Below are positions 13,001-21,208 of a stretch of DNA of 64,000 bases, piece after piece. The notes below the pieces were generated by a model. The model worked only from the letters and a program-made list of their open reading frames with translations, had not been told where the DNA came from and made no database searches. This DNA is from Diadema setosum (taxonomy: Eukaryota; Echinodermata; Echinoidea; Diadematoida; Diadematidae). Location: contig CM067059.1 of NCBI GenBank assembly GCA_033980235.1, positions 20,571,494-20,635,493 of the forward strand, read 5' to 3'. A program made the translations under genes and the position numbers. The stretch's first letter is position 1. Each line of letters starts with the position of its first letter.

Positions 13001-15293
13001 TTGTGGAGATGAGAATTGGGCTTTTAACTTTTTGCGAGATACCAAGAAAACACTTATGATATAGTACAAAGCATACCATTTTAAGAGGAATTCAAAGTTT
13101 ATTTGATGAAAATCGGGTTTGGATTGGCTGAGACATCCAAAAACAAAGTAAAACAAAGTGATCGTAATAAAGTGTGGGTCCCACACTTTATTAGAATCGC
13201 TCTTTTTTGGGTATCTCAGCCATTTCAAAACCACTTTTCATCAAATTAATGTTGAATTCCTCATAGAATTACATGCTCTTTCATATTTCATAAGAGGTTT
13301 CTCATTATCTCACCAAAAATGTTAGAAACCTGAAATTAGGTCTCAACCAAAACTATACGATCCCTTTAAAAGTATCTCATGGGGCTCATATCGCTGACTT
13401 TACAGGGTAGACTATTACAGACGTTTGGGGAAGCAATGATCCTGAAACACTTCCCATCTATCTGGGGAATATCACAGAAGAAGGATTGTTCTTTTGATTG
13501 ATAGTGCAGTGGATCAATGCATGTCCGGAGTTGTTAACATTATTGCCATCGCTCGTTAAGCAGGATATTCAAATAGTAATGTTTCCTCGAGTTTCTGCAA
13601 GCGTGGAAATAAGGGCATGTGTGTACGTGAGGGAGCGTGTGTATGTGTCTGTGTGTGTGGATACGTGTGTATCTTCACATTGTTGTACAACCAAGAATTG
13701 GTGTTGGAACGAAATATTCCCAATATATATATATTTAAATATTGATGAGTCATATTAAAGTCCTCGTGACAACACTATCAAAATCTACACAATAATGATC
13801 TCTTTTCACGACAGTCCAGTCATGCTGATGTCTTCATTCTTCTTTGTTTCTTCAGAGGTGAACTAGACATCGTGAAACCACACCTTTACCACTTTGGCGA
13901 CAGCGAGGACGACAGCGGAGATGCATTCGAAGCCGTCGTCAGCAAGGCGATGGATGATTCAGCCAGCCAGGGCAATACAAATCCCGCCTTCGAAGGGGAC
14001 GACCAGCCCGATGCGGGCCACAGCGACGAATCGGATGACTCCGCCCTGAATAGCCGCCGCAGTCCGTCTGGCAGATCGCTGAGCGATGTGAAGACCAGAT
14101 TATCGGACGAAATCATCAACACGGATGACGTCGATGGCGTCGAAGTACATGCCTCATCTGGTTCCCTGGACCCAACAGTTAGAATGAAGAACCAGAATGA
14201 AATCTTGATCCACACAGGTTCGCGTGCTATCGATGTCGATGTTCGCCCCAGCAGCAATTACGAACAGGTCACTGGTGGTGTTGGCCGTGGTAGTGATGTT
14301 GGCCGTGGTGGTGGTGATGGTGGTGTTGTTGGTGTTGCTGGTGGTGGTCTCATTTTGGCGGGTGCAAGCGGGGACTCTGCTCGAACAATCGACCGCCAGG
14401 CATCTCAGCAGTCTATCAAGGTAATGATGCACAGCACCAGTCACGATGACTCCACGGCCTCGGCGCTGAATGGCTACGGCAGTCAGTTAAACCGATCGTA
14501 CGGAGACGAAAGCCGCATAAACATATCACAAGGGGCAACAAGCCAAGACGTGCATTTGAAGCTCCTTTCCAACGCCAGAGACCAGGTGAACACTACGGAA
14601 AACAAGATAATGACATCGCGCCTGGATAATTTGAATGGGGCCACATCGAATGAAAAGAACCAGGCCAGTGAAGATTCAGTGGGTGCGACCAAGAATCCAG
14701 TGTTCAACAGACAGGTGTCGCAGACATCTATCAAGGTTTTGGCGAGTGGAGACTCGGGAGGGGCCAGAGGGGCTACTGGAGATACAAAGCGTGCTAACTC
14801 CAAACGACATCAGCTGAAGAGCCAAATTTCCCAAGCATCTATCCAGCTAACGCCAGTACTCGATCCTGAAAAGAGAGACATATCCATTGATCAGACAAGT
14901 GATATTGGAGTTTTGTTCGCAGGTGCTAGCGGGGCAAAAAATCGGGTCGACTCGAAACTAATCATAACCCGTCAGACTTCCCTGGCATCCATTCAGCTGT
15001 CGGCACCTCCTGGCAGTGAGGAATCAAGTTCGTCTCACATACTAGACATAGGAGAAACGAGCAGCAGTAAATTTAACGTGTCTATCTTGCCAGAATCCCG
15101 TGTCCAATCTTCCACGGTGGAACAAACAGTGAAGATGCAGGACTACCCCAGCAGTGGAACGCCAGAGCAGCCCTACGCAGTAATAAGGCGAAGCGGGTCA
15201 GACCGCAACTTCCAGCTCCGCAGCAATAACGCAATAAACGGTAATTTCGAGCTTCGCGCTACCCCAGATGGCTTGGGAAGTGTACGTTCCTGA
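258..15293 (+). CDS. Mosaic HYR/PAN/SEA/EGF single-pass membrane receptor, 3' 15 exons (5' end outside window)
   Basis: The gene was assembled from 15 exons: 258-506, 2054-2287, 3808-4056, 4318-4551, 5673-5912, 6578-6817, 7257-7502, 7935-8189, 8543-8655, 9448-9506, 10442-10605, 10898-11063, 11842-11897, 12696-12813 and 13856-15293. All have AG/GT borders and compatible phases. Together they give 4,061 nt, which stays open to TGA at 15291 (about 1,353 residues visible). Domains by visible residue are HYR 1-402 (five), PAN 403-482, HYR 483-649 (two), SEA 650-761, EGF-like within 762-835, transmembrane about 838-865, and cytoplasmic tail to 1353. HYR, PAN, SEA and EGF are extracellular adhesion or ligand-binding modules, so a cell-surface adhesion or recognition role is inferred. 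I do not recognise an orthologue. The first exon starts in phase 1, so more exons, including the signal peptide, must lie upstream of the window. Confidence 0.88.
783..955. repeat. Short inverted-repeat element with TTATAACGAAGT ends
   Basis: The left part reads GTTATAACGAAGTCC and the right part TACTTCGTTGTAACGAGC then TTCGTTATAACC, giving complementary ends around an AT-rich centre. There is no coding capacity. The element abuts the SINE on its right. It is probably a MITE; boundaries were set by eye. Confidence 0.5.
970..1150 (+). mobile_element. tRNA-derived SINE (type 1)
   Basis: A tRNA-like head carries a degenerate A box (GGCCCAGTGGGTAGA) and a good B box (GGTTCGAGTCC). It is followed by a tail with GGCAAGACACT and TAGTCCTTGGGGACCGG. 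The same head and tail order recurs at 26937-27090, which supports a SINE family over a functional tRNA gene. It lies in an intron of the mosaic receptor. Confidence 0.65.
1243..1340. repeat. (CA)n-type simple repeat
   Basis: Imperfect CA/CACA and CAGA dinucleotide runs fill this stretch. Confidence 0.85.
2054..2287 (+). CDS. Exon 2 visible: HYR domain (short type, 78 residues)
   Basis: The acceptor is ACATCGACAG and the donor GTAACT, phase 1-1. The protein has N-C-P near its start, W-T-P-P in the middle, G-M-T-N-V-T-Y-T and a final V-C-S-F-V-V-I-V-N-G. This is a HYR domain with a shortened N-terminus, closely matching the fourth visible exon in length and layout. Asparagines in N-N-T and N-V-T are possible N-glycosylation sites. 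Confidence 0.85.
2375..2640. repeat. Dispersed repeat made of GTTCGTTA / TCCGAAA variants
   Basis: Multiple short units such as TTCGTTACTCCGAAAG, GGTTCGTTAATCCGAAAA and the inverse TTTTCGGATTAACAAACC alternate. The arms are complementary, so this is probably a MITE-like inverted repeat. Limits are approximate. Confidence 0.5.
3362..3726. mobile_element. TTAA-bounded foldback element, copy A (365 bp)
   Basis: The ends are TTAAAGGGGATGGCTAGTAA and its near-exact reverse complement. The arms pair almost to the centre, leaving a short asymmetric middle that includes CCAGGCTAGCGTGCCTGG. A second copy of identical length lies at 23780-24144. Because of the palindrome, similar 68-84 residue open frames appear on both strands; they are not genes. 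TTAA borders suggest a piggyBac-type target duplication (inference). Confidence 0.85.
3808..4056 (+). CDS. Exon 3 visible: HYR domain (long type, 83 residues)
   Basis: The acceptor is ATTTGTCAG and the donor GTAAGA, phase 1-1. The length equals that of the first visible exon, and the two share E-D/E-R-V-L-S plus the extra cysteine pair (A-C-G-S-P and L-P-C-G-T-T). It closes C-E-F-N-V-T-I-L-G. With the next exon it looks like a duplicated copy of the first long/short HYR pair. Confidence 0.9.
4318..4551 (+). CDS. Exon 4 visible: HYR domain (short type, 78 residues)
   Basis: The acceptor is CTCATGCAG and the donor GTAACA, phase 1-1. It has C-P-D-N-V-N, Y-W-T-P-P, W-T-E-T-V, G-T-T-T-V-T-Y and a final I-C-S-F-N-V-T-V-F-G. 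It matches the second visible exon in length and in W-T-P-P and W-T-E-T placement. Confidence 0.88.
4552..5672 (+). other. Intron, no recognised element
   Basis: This AT-rich intron contains three unremarkable short open frames with no recognised domain. It ends in a TTTTA-type simple repeat (about 5631-5664) that supplies the pyrimidine tract of the next acceptor. Confidence 0.6.
5673..5912 (+). CDS. Exon 5 visible: HYR domain (80 residues)
   Basis: The acceptor is GCCATCAG and the donor GTGACG (weak), phase 1-1. It opens D-V-E-D-P-V-I-I-C-P-S-D-I. It has W-S-S-P-F-A-T-D-N, G-D-T-T-V-T-Y-T-A-I-D-T-A-G-N-N and C-D-F-I-I-G-V, a canonical HYR domain without the extra cysteine pair. Confidence 0.92.
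5913..6577 (+). other. Intron with (AAC)n microsatellite
   Basis: An (AAC)n tract runs from about 6067 to 6108. Otherwise the sequence is AT-rich without recognisable genes or elements. A long C-rich pyrimidine tract precedes the next acceptor. Confidence 0.7.
6578..6817 (+). CDS. Exon 6 visible: PAN/apple domain (80 residues)
   Basis: The acceptor is CTCTCACAG and the donor GTAGGT, phase 1-1. There is no internal ATG-led open frame in the coding frame, so the exon was recognised from splice sites and translation. Key features are F-T-R-I-E-G, T-V-E-D-C-L-D-S-C, F-I-C-R-S-V, G-E-C-R-L-S-E and a final V-Y-F-E-R. These give the spaced cysteines and the C-R-S / C-x-L-S core of PAN_1 modules, which bind proteins or glycans. 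Longer open frames in other phases here are shadows. Confidence 0.85.
6818..7256 (+). other. Intron with long poly-T tract
   Basis: An uninterrupted T run spans about 7051-7084. It is flanked by GTCCGGAGGA and TTTCCTCCGGGA, which are complementary, so the T run sits inside a small inverted repeat. No exon is visible. Confidence 0.65.
7257..7502 (+). CDS. Exon 7 visible: HYR domain (82 residues)
   Basis: The acceptor is TTTATTCAG and the donor GTAAAA, phase 1-1. It has D-N-N-P-P-V-I-M-D-C-P-L-D-I, F-T-P-R-A-I-D-D, L-G-T-T-E-V-M-Y-T-A-H-D and C-S-F-S-V-T-I-V-G. The open frame continuing upstream into the intron has no HYR character before the acceptor. Confidence 0.9.
7503..7934 (+). other. 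Intron, nothing recognised
   Basis: The start carries a short A run and a TTTCA repeat. No exon, tRNA or mobile element was recognised. Confidence 0.6.
7935..8189 (+). CDS. Exon 8 visible: HYR domain (85 residues)
   Basis: The acceptor is TTACTTAG and the donor GTGATT (weak but phase-consistent), phase 1-1. It opens D-V-E-P-P-V-F-T-Y-C-P-D-Q-I. It has W-R-A-P-Q-A-T-D-N, L-G-D-T-E-V-Q-Y-T-A-M-D-E-A-G-N and C-T-F-V-V-S-V. The last five residues before the donor are atypical, so the 3' border is the least certain part. Confidence 0.85.
8190..8542 (+). other. Intron, nothing recognised
   Basis: AT-rich, with short A runs. No feature is supported. Confidence 0.6.
8543..8655 (+). CDS. Exon 9 visible: SEA domain, part 1
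   Basis: The acceptor is TCAACCTCAG and the donor GTACAC; it enters in phase 1 and leaves in phase 0. The translation carries F-E-I-E-F-L-L-P-N-F-A-F-S-S-S-L-L-D-P-Y-S, which fits the first strand and first helix of SEA domains (hydrophobic strand, then F-S-x-x-L-x-D-P-x-S). It must be joined to the next two exons to complete the fold. Confidence 0.75.
8656..9447 (+). other. Intron with a small poly-G inverted-repeat element
   Basis: It contains the element at 8853-8985. The remainder has no recognised feature. Confidence 0.6.
8853..8985. mobile_element. Short inverted repeat with GGATCC-type ends and internal poly-G
   Basis: The left end CAGGGGCAGATCCAGGA pairs with the right end TCCTGGATCCGCC. 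Inside lies a run of about 12 G followed by GGGGGCCC near the right end. It is non-coding and MITE-like. Confidence 0.55.
9448..9506 (+). CDS. Exon 10 visible: SEA domain, part 2
   Basis: A 59-nt exon with acceptor CTGATGTAG and donor GTACGT; it enters in phase 0 and leaves in phase 2. It encodes A-D-I-A-F-Q-G-D-S-T-Y-L-H-S-T-I-T-N-I, the connecting segment before the SEA core strand. It is too short for ORF-based detection and was found by following phase from the preceding exon. Confidence 0.7.
9507..10441 (+). other. Intron ending in a non-LTR retrotransposon remnant
   Basis: Nothing is recognised up to about 10080. The retrotransposon 3' end at 10131-10422 then runs to within about 20 bases of the next exon. 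Confidence 0.65.
10131..10422 (+). mobile_element. 3' end of a non-LTR retrotransposon (CR1/L2-like) with TGTAT-repeat tail
   Basis: The open frame 10131-10316 matches the C-terminus typical of CR1/L2-group ORF2 proteins (A-P-R-L-W-N-D-L-P, then F-K-K-N-L-K-T-F). It is followed by a short 3' UTR with GAGCGCTATAAATAA and then a (TGTAT)n tail at about 10383-10420. The element is heavily 5'-truncated and on the same strand as the host gene. Confidence 0.75.
10442..10605 (+). CDS. Exon 11 visible: SEA domain, part 3
   Basis: The acceptor is GGTGTTAG and the donor GTGAGA; it enters in phase 2 and leaves in phase 1. It encodes V-A-D-G-G-G-V-S-V-L-A-S-L-G-F, then an E/R-rich helix and V-E-D-V-F-I-V. 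The G-V-S-V-L string sits where cleaved SEA domains have G-S-V-V-V, so autoproteolysis is doubtful. The acceptor lacks a long pyrimidine tract; the upstream T-rich sequence belongs to a retrotransposon tail. Confidence 0.75.
10898..11063 (+). CDS. Exon 12 visible: cysteine-rich spacer and start of EGF-like module
   Basis: The acceptor is ACTGTTTAG and the donor GTGAGT; it enters in phase 1 and leaves in phase 2. The first half has paired cysteines (L-C-F-T-L-P-C-P, N-C-T, D-C-I-S-T-C). The second half has C-A-D-N-P-T-Y-C-L-N-G-A-S-C, an EGF start. The module is finished by the next exon. Confidence 0.8.
11064..11841 (+). other. Intron, nothing recognised
   Basis: No mobile element or exon is supported. 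A short direct repeat of TGATGGTACTGATGGTACTGA lies near 11280. Confidence 0.6.
11842..11897 (+). CDS. Exon 13 visible: end of EGF-like module
   Basis: A 56-nt exon with acceptor TCTCCGTGCAG and donor GTAATA; it enters in phase 2 and leaves in phase 1. It encodes C-S-E-Y-A-Y-F-G-D-R-C-E. Joined to the previous exon this gives the EGF ending C-x-C-x(5)-F-G-x-x-C. It was found by phase and by the need to close the EGF module. Confidence 0.8.
11898..12695 (+). other. Intron, nothing recognised
   Basis: AT-rich. No gene, repeat or RNA feature could be supported. Confidence 0.6.
12696..12813 (+). CDS. Exon 14 visible: transmembrane helix and juxtamembrane segment
   Basis: The acceptor is GATTTGACAG and the donor GTAAGA; it enters in phase 1 and leaves in phase 2. 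The translation has an unbroken hydrophobic run (L-V-A-T-I-V-G-I-V-W-A-A-I then seven leucines and C-L-P-V-L-F). R-R-C-C-C-R follows, then acidic D-D-F-D-E. The basic stop-transfer signal after the helix places what follows in the cytoplasm. The three adjacent cysteines are candidate palmitoylation sites. Confidence 0.9.
12814..13855 (+). other. Intron with a TTAA foldback element
   Basis: It contains the 388-bp foldback at 12982-13369 and a GT-rich stretch at about 13616-13672. No other exon is visible. Confidence 0.65.
12982..13369. mobile_element. TTAA-bounded foldback element (388 bp)
   Basis: The ends are TTAAAGGGATGGTACAGT and ACGATCCCTTTAA. Long imperfect complementary arms meet at a perfect central palindrome around AAAGTGTGGGTCCCACACTTT (about 13171-13191). 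It is of the same general class as the elements at 3362 and 23780, but with different arm sequence. Confidence 0.75.
13856..15293 (+). CDS. Exon 15, terminal: 478-residue cytoplasmic tail with repeated RQxSxxSI motif
   Basis: The acceptor is TGTTTCTTCAG. The first base completes a Glu codon and the stop is TGA at 15291-15293. The tail is Ser/Asp/Gly-rich, probably disordered and has no catalytic domain. Visible motifs are NPAF (13980-13991) and NPVF (14694-14705), both NPxF-type. There are four copies of R/S-Q-x-S-x-x-S-I-K/Q-h at 14394-14426, 14709-14741, 14820-14852 and 14970-15002, where h is V or L. Similar Ala-Gly-Ala-Ser-Gly text precedes the first and fourth copies. A Gly/Val stretch (about 14269-14370) comes from GGTGGT/GGTGTT triplet runs. 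R-x-x-S spacing suggests basophilic kinase sites (inference). Confidence 0.9.
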
Positions 15294-15413
15294 AGCTACG
15301 GTGAAAGAAAAGAACACACAAAAAACAGAAATGTCACAACGATCCGAAAGTTTGTGACTAACTGCTATTGTTTACATAAACTTATGATAACCTTGGGAAC
15401 GATTTTCCATAAG

Positions 15414-15419
15414 AATAAA
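15414..15419 (+). promoter_or_regulatory. Candidate polyadenylation signal AATAAA
   Basis: A canonical AATAAA lies 121 bases after the stop of the mosaic receptor, immediately before an A run. It is the nearest such hexamer to the stop. Actual cleavage cannot be judged without transcripts. Confidence 0.45.
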
Positions 15420-18291
15420 AAAAAAAAATGATACACTTTTATGTAACTTTGCGAGACGGGTACATCGCTCATCGGTTTAAAAGTACTGGATATTCAACTG
15501 CGCTTTGACAGTTGCGGTTTGTGAAAAACTGGCCTTATCTACCTGTTTTAATATTTTTAACTACAGACAGATACGATTTACATTTTGCACTTTTGGGGTT
15601 GGTTCTGCATAGACAACAGGTTGATGTTGTAATCTATTATCCTACAATAGCACTTTGAGGACCGTTATTAACGAGAAACATGAGGAGTGTACTACCACCA
15701 GGGAGGTGGGAGAGAGAGAAACGGACCGCCTTACACATAATCAAGTATTTAGAGGTCTATTGAAAATTGTTCGTTATGTCAACTAGTATCAAACAGGATT
15801 GTTCAACTTGAATTGGACAAAATATAGGGAACCTCGTCAGAGCGAGTACCTAAAAGTGGTGGCGATAGTCTTGTTATACAAGTGTAAGGTTTCTCACCTT
15901 ATCAGGATACAAAAACAAAAACAAAAATTGAAGAATTGGGAACTGTAAGACCACCTCATTGTATTGAAGAGGGTTTCTGTTATTTCCTATCTTTTATAAC
16001 GAGGTTCCCTTCTGTTTAAGATTGTAGTTTACTGTGTAGTAGCAAATAATCACCTATTGGGTTCTGGGTTCTTTAACACGAGTTTGCATGAATCCTGTTT
16101 GGTGGCTGGCTCGTTCGCCCCGTGGACAAAATATCATACCATTACCTTCCTCTCGACCAAGGCTATGTAGAAATGCTGGGAAAATAATAGTGGGGCAGCA
16201 TTCTGGGAAAATCAACGCTCCTACTGACATTGCTACACCTACACGAGTAGATTATGCACGCTGTAAATCCGAGAGAGGAGAGTGTGAATGAAGAGGTGGC
16301 GGGAGGTGTTTGACTTTTTTAAAGCTTGCCATATTTATTACATATTATTGAACTGTGTCTTATTTTGAGATGAAGTATTAGCCACGTACACGTCATGCGG
16401 GTAAATTGATTGCAAGAACAGTAATAAGCATTGTATCATATGGGCATGATTTTAATTATCTACTAGCACGACTAGTATCTCTTTCATTATCATGGCTCTG
16501 GTTTGAAAAAGAACATATATTTAATGATGTCAGTAGATTTAGTTTCCTGTGAAGTTCAGAAACTTAGAATAATATAAAAATGCTGTCATGAGGCAGAGTT
16601 CAAACAATGTTTTGGGTTAAAACTATGACTCTCCCTGTTATGTTTCATGTCATGTAATCTGTCCTGGACTTTTGTCCAAAAAAAAAATGCAACCTGGGGG
16701 AAAATCGAGTCTGCTTGGAAAGGACTCTGTTCATTGAACTAGGATTCACTGGTAAAATTGGTTTAGGCGATTCCCGATACAATGAAAAACTCGGAACTGA
16801 CTATATATTTCCTTTCAATATATTGAAATTTTGTTTTAGCCAAACGGAAAAGCATATACAAATTTACATAGATGATTTTGATGCCTAAATTTTACCTCGT
16901 AACGAAAATGTCGGGGTGGGGAATCATCCATACTCTACTGCTCATCAAGCATTCGGGGACATTGTGTATGACATATTATTCAAATGTATGATATGAATTG
17001 GTGTTAATGTAGCATGAAAGGCCCCTTACCAAATGAATGACACCATAATACAATTCATTGAGAGGTTACATATCATCAAACAGAATATTATTCTGTTTGA
17101 TGATATGGTCTTCCACGATATGCGCAGAGCTGAACGATCATCAGTAAGCAATGAAAGATTTGTTTTCTTAAATTCTGCTTTCTTACCAAGGCACAGAAAA
17201 TACATTATGTGCCTACATACATATTAGTATGCACAAATCATATTTATGAGGACCAGGTAGAGAGTATTAAAGGGCTGAATAACTGGGGTGTGAAAACATT
17301 TAATATTTGGATGGTTTATTTATGCGTAGTCTTGAGAAGCTGGTGATATTGTATTTATCTAGATGATTAAATAAAGAAATATATAATCACACAGCTACAC
17401 ATAGTTACAGTCTGAAGCATGTATGTGAAAATGTTTGTCGGTAGGTAAAGTTTTGTACAATGAGTACGAGGTTTGATATCATTCATTGATTTAATGCGTA
17501 GTAGCTTACACTTTTCAATGGCATAGTCTAATACCAATATCACAAACATGTTCTCTTACAATATAAAAGACACCACACACACACACACACATCCATTTGT
17601 CTTATTTTCACAGAAACCAAAGTGAACAAAACCTGCTTTTATGAAAATACACACGTATGTACAAAATTTGTTTAAGGCATTTTACAGGGGAGAAAATACA
17701 TTACCCCAATGACAATGCTCAAGATATTTTCCTCATTAGTTATTGATAGTATGTCTAAGACCTTTCAATTACAACATAAAGAAATAATGCATGACACTTT
17801 CTCAGTCTTTGATAACTTTTAATTTGATACAACTCATCCAGACCTTTCACATTGGTCAGACAAATCTACATGTTTTTTACTTCATTTTACTTCTTACAAT
17901 GATCACGCAAGGCTGCACTGAATTCATCTGTTTCACAGCATCTATGTGACACGAGTACGAACTTTGGCTTCTCATGGAAAAAACAAAATAAACGGAAAGA
18001 TGACAAATTTTGTGGATTACATCCACTGGCAATAACACAACATCACTGTCCTAGAAAACTGACAACTTGTCCCCCAAACTGAGAGGTGTCACATTGCATT
18101 GCTTGTGCAGCATTGCAGAGGGCAGCCAGGCATTTTCCAAATCTTTGTCTATCCTAGCAGTGATGACAGACCATGCTACATGAATGCACAGCCTCTGTGT
18201 GGGAGCAGATTGTAAGTTGATAGTCTCACTGTGTCAGTATACATTCGTTACATGAAAACACAATCATTGTTTTTAAAATAAGATCTACTAC
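15420..18291. other. 3' flank / intergenic, no gene recognised
   Basis: This stretch is AT-rich with no convincing exon or RNA gene. A 12-unit (AC)n lies near 17572-17591. It may include further 3' UTR of the upstream gene. Confidence 0.5.
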
Positions 18292-18646
18292 AGGGAATTC
18301 CACAAAAATTCATTTTTCATGAAAATTACACATTCCATCAACTTGATACTGACATATGTTAAGGGTAGCAATTATTCCCCCTGCTTTCTGAAAGCGGTTA
18401 GTCACGTGCTCTTTTATTATGCTAGATAAGTGAATTTTTGTGGAATTCCCTTTATTGTTGTCCACACATAAATCATAATCTCTGGTAGTCTCCTCATCCA
18501 GTTGTTCCAACACCAAAACTTTAAAAAATGAATAACTTTTGCAGCAATTGTCCGATTTTCCTTAAACTTTCACTGATGTGTTCTACTAATGTTGCCAGCT
18601 GCTTTCACTCAATCCATATTTCTCTTTGGGTTTGGGTTTCCTTTAA
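18292..18646. mobile_element. Partial TTAA foldback element (centre plus right arm)
   Basis: An internal hairpin (GGAATTCCACAAAAATTCA at the left, its complement near 18430) encloses CTTGATACTGACATATGTTA and CCCCCTGCTTTCTGAAAG. The right arm ends in TTTGGGTTTCCTTTAA. The same centre occurs at 62770-62960 and, more diverged, in 21708-22272. The left arm is missing here. Confidence 0.6.
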
Positions 18647-18795
18647 ATACTGGCATGATTCAAATACAGTGTATTACCTTGTGATTTGAAATTTACAACT
18701 TTGGGATGTCACAGTGGGCTACATTGTCGGAACAAGGAAGAAAAGTTTGCAGCTTCTGTGCTGTTGAGCAGTGATGCCCACAAAGATGCGTTAAG

Positions 18796-18903
18796 TACCC
18801 ACCACAGGCAAATCAGTCAGGATGTAGTCCCACTTGCGCACATCTGAGTATTCATCAAGTCTGAAGCTCTGGCAAATAATATGGAGCATTTGCAAAAACT
18901 GCG
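18796..18903 (-). CDS. Candidate terminal coding exon of an unidentified gene
   Basis: Reading the minus strand, a good acceptor (TTACCTTTCCGCAG) is followed by an open frame of about 35 codons ending in TAA. The peptide includes S-F-R-L-D-E-Y-S-D-V-R-K-W-D-Y-I and then L-T-D-L-P-V-V-G-T. The mix of charged and aromatic residues looks like real protein and does not match PARP1. No convincing upstream exon was found, though a weak candidate lies near 19250-19291 on the same strand. The product is unknown. Confidence 0.4.
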
Positions 18904-20513
18904 GAAAGGTAAGCAGTAATGCATAGTAGTCCTACACATGGACTTCCTCAAAACTCTCATGTATGGTGATCCACTACCAAAGATTTGAATCTGCATGAAA
19001 TAATTTGAATTTGTGATATACTGCTTTTTGTTGCTCACATAATCAGGGTTGTATTTGCAGCTTTTCCATGCTCTAACACAGAACAGAACTCTAATGTGGG
19101 TCGAATCAGGATAACATGAACCATACTCCCCTCAGAGGGAAATTTCACTCTCTAGTGCAAGCACTGTAATGACAAGCATGTCAATACATGGATGTTATCT
19201 GACTAACATAATGCTACATTTGTACAGATTCTTTTGGCTTGCCATACTTGAATTCATTCCCTCTGCCTGTGAGGGAGATATTCATACTACCCTGACATGA
19301 ATCAATCAACCATTGTCTCAGAAGCTTTGAATCAATGCAGCAAAGAGATGGGTGAACACAATGAAAGAATCAACAACAAAACATCTATATTGGCAACACA
19401 GAGAAACTGAGTCTACAAATACATTCTATCATAAAAAAGTAAGAACTGTGTACTTAATTTACTTTTAAATAAAAAGGCTACATATTCATGTTCTTTATTT
19501 TCAAACCAGTCAAAACAACATACACAACTTAAAGAAACATAACAAACAAACCTTGGCCTCAGTCTTAAGGTAAGCTAAAAATGGACTTTTCTTTCACTAA
19601 AAATATTTCAGGGATATTTTTGTTGTCGCACAGTCAATGTTTAGAAAGCTTGGCAATTGGCCCTCTAATCATGATATTGTTGATATTTTGCTCAATCAAC
19701 ACAATGAAATGGGAAAGGGAGCAACTTTTTTTTTGTTTTTGTTTTTAGTAACAAATCCAATACCTGCTGAAGAAGAAATGAATACATCCAGCATTACAAG
19801 ACATTAGCAAAGAATCGCATGATTTACAAAAACTTAAGTGATCATCGCTTATTGAAGAGTTTTTACCTGCCCAACAGGCAACTATCTGTCATTACTGTAA
19901 ATTTCCAAGGCACCTGATTCTAACTCTGGTGAATGGTGTTGTCTAGCAATAAACACCAGATACTATCACAATTGACCGCCCCTGTTTGTCATAATTACCA
20001 AAAGGGAGCATTTATATCTTTATGCAGTGGATATATACTTTACACCACCAAACACCATTATTTGTCTCTGCAGAACTCTTAATTTACATCTTGTAAAGAC
20101 AAACATATTGAGGCTTATGCCATAGAAAGACAAAAAGACATGAACAAACTCTGAATGTAAGCACATAAAAGCTCTATTAAGCTACTTCTACTTCTGCAGA
20201 AAATGGATTACCATTTTTACTGGTACTTACAGATCTACATTTGTACACTAATAACCTCTGGTAATCATGTTGTCACAAAACAAAAAACAGGGTACATAAT
20301 TATATCCTTTGCAAACACTACCTTTCTTACACTAAATACATACACAACTTCAAACTTGAAACCAAAGTACATTTTTGTTGGTATGGTTTCGTACGTGACT
20401 TCAAGGTTTGTACCACATTGAGTGTTCTTCTCAATCGGTAACAAGGTCTGACCACCTTTATGGCTCATTAATATGATTTAGTCACACACAATTAACATTG
20501 CATGATGACTCAA
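18904..20513. other. Intergenic stretch, no firm gene
   Basis: Only short unremarkable open frames are present. One possible minus-strand micro-exon near 19250-19291 (acceptor CCCTCACAG, peptide with N-E-F-K-Y-G-K-P-K) has a weak donor and is not annotated as a gene. Confidence 0.45.
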
Positions 20514-20868
<355 letters not shown>

Positions 20869-21135
20869 GATCATCATGATGTCACAAACAAGAATCACTG
20901 TGAACTTACATGCTTTCTTCATTGGCATGATAACCGTAAGCAACTTTGTTCAGGCTTCTCAACTAGCAGCAATGATCACTGAAAAACAAATGTTTAAAGT
21001 CACTTTGTGAAAATGAAGAAATACACTTGTCTGCACATCCATCAATGATTATTGCTTATTTAAAGACTAAATTGTACCACTTTCTAGGAGTTTTCCTGTT
21101 TTCCAGATGGCTTCTAAGGAGCTAGGGGTGCATCA

Positions 21136-21208
21136 TTAGCAGTTGTAGTTGAATTTCATCTTGATCAAGTAACGCAGTTTGACCTGAGAAACATCATAGA
21201 CAATGTAT
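21136..21208 (-). CDS. PARP1: PARP1 terminal exon: end of catalytic domain
   Basis: The minus-strand acceptor is CTTCTCCCTCCAG. The first base completes the catalytic Glu codon, and the exon then reads [20 protein letters not shown] and a stop. Y-I-V-Y-D and the final Y-L-x-K-x-K-F-x strand are diagnostic of PARP1. It is too short to stand out as an ORF and was found by following the phase-2 donor of the previous exon. Confidence 0.93.
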
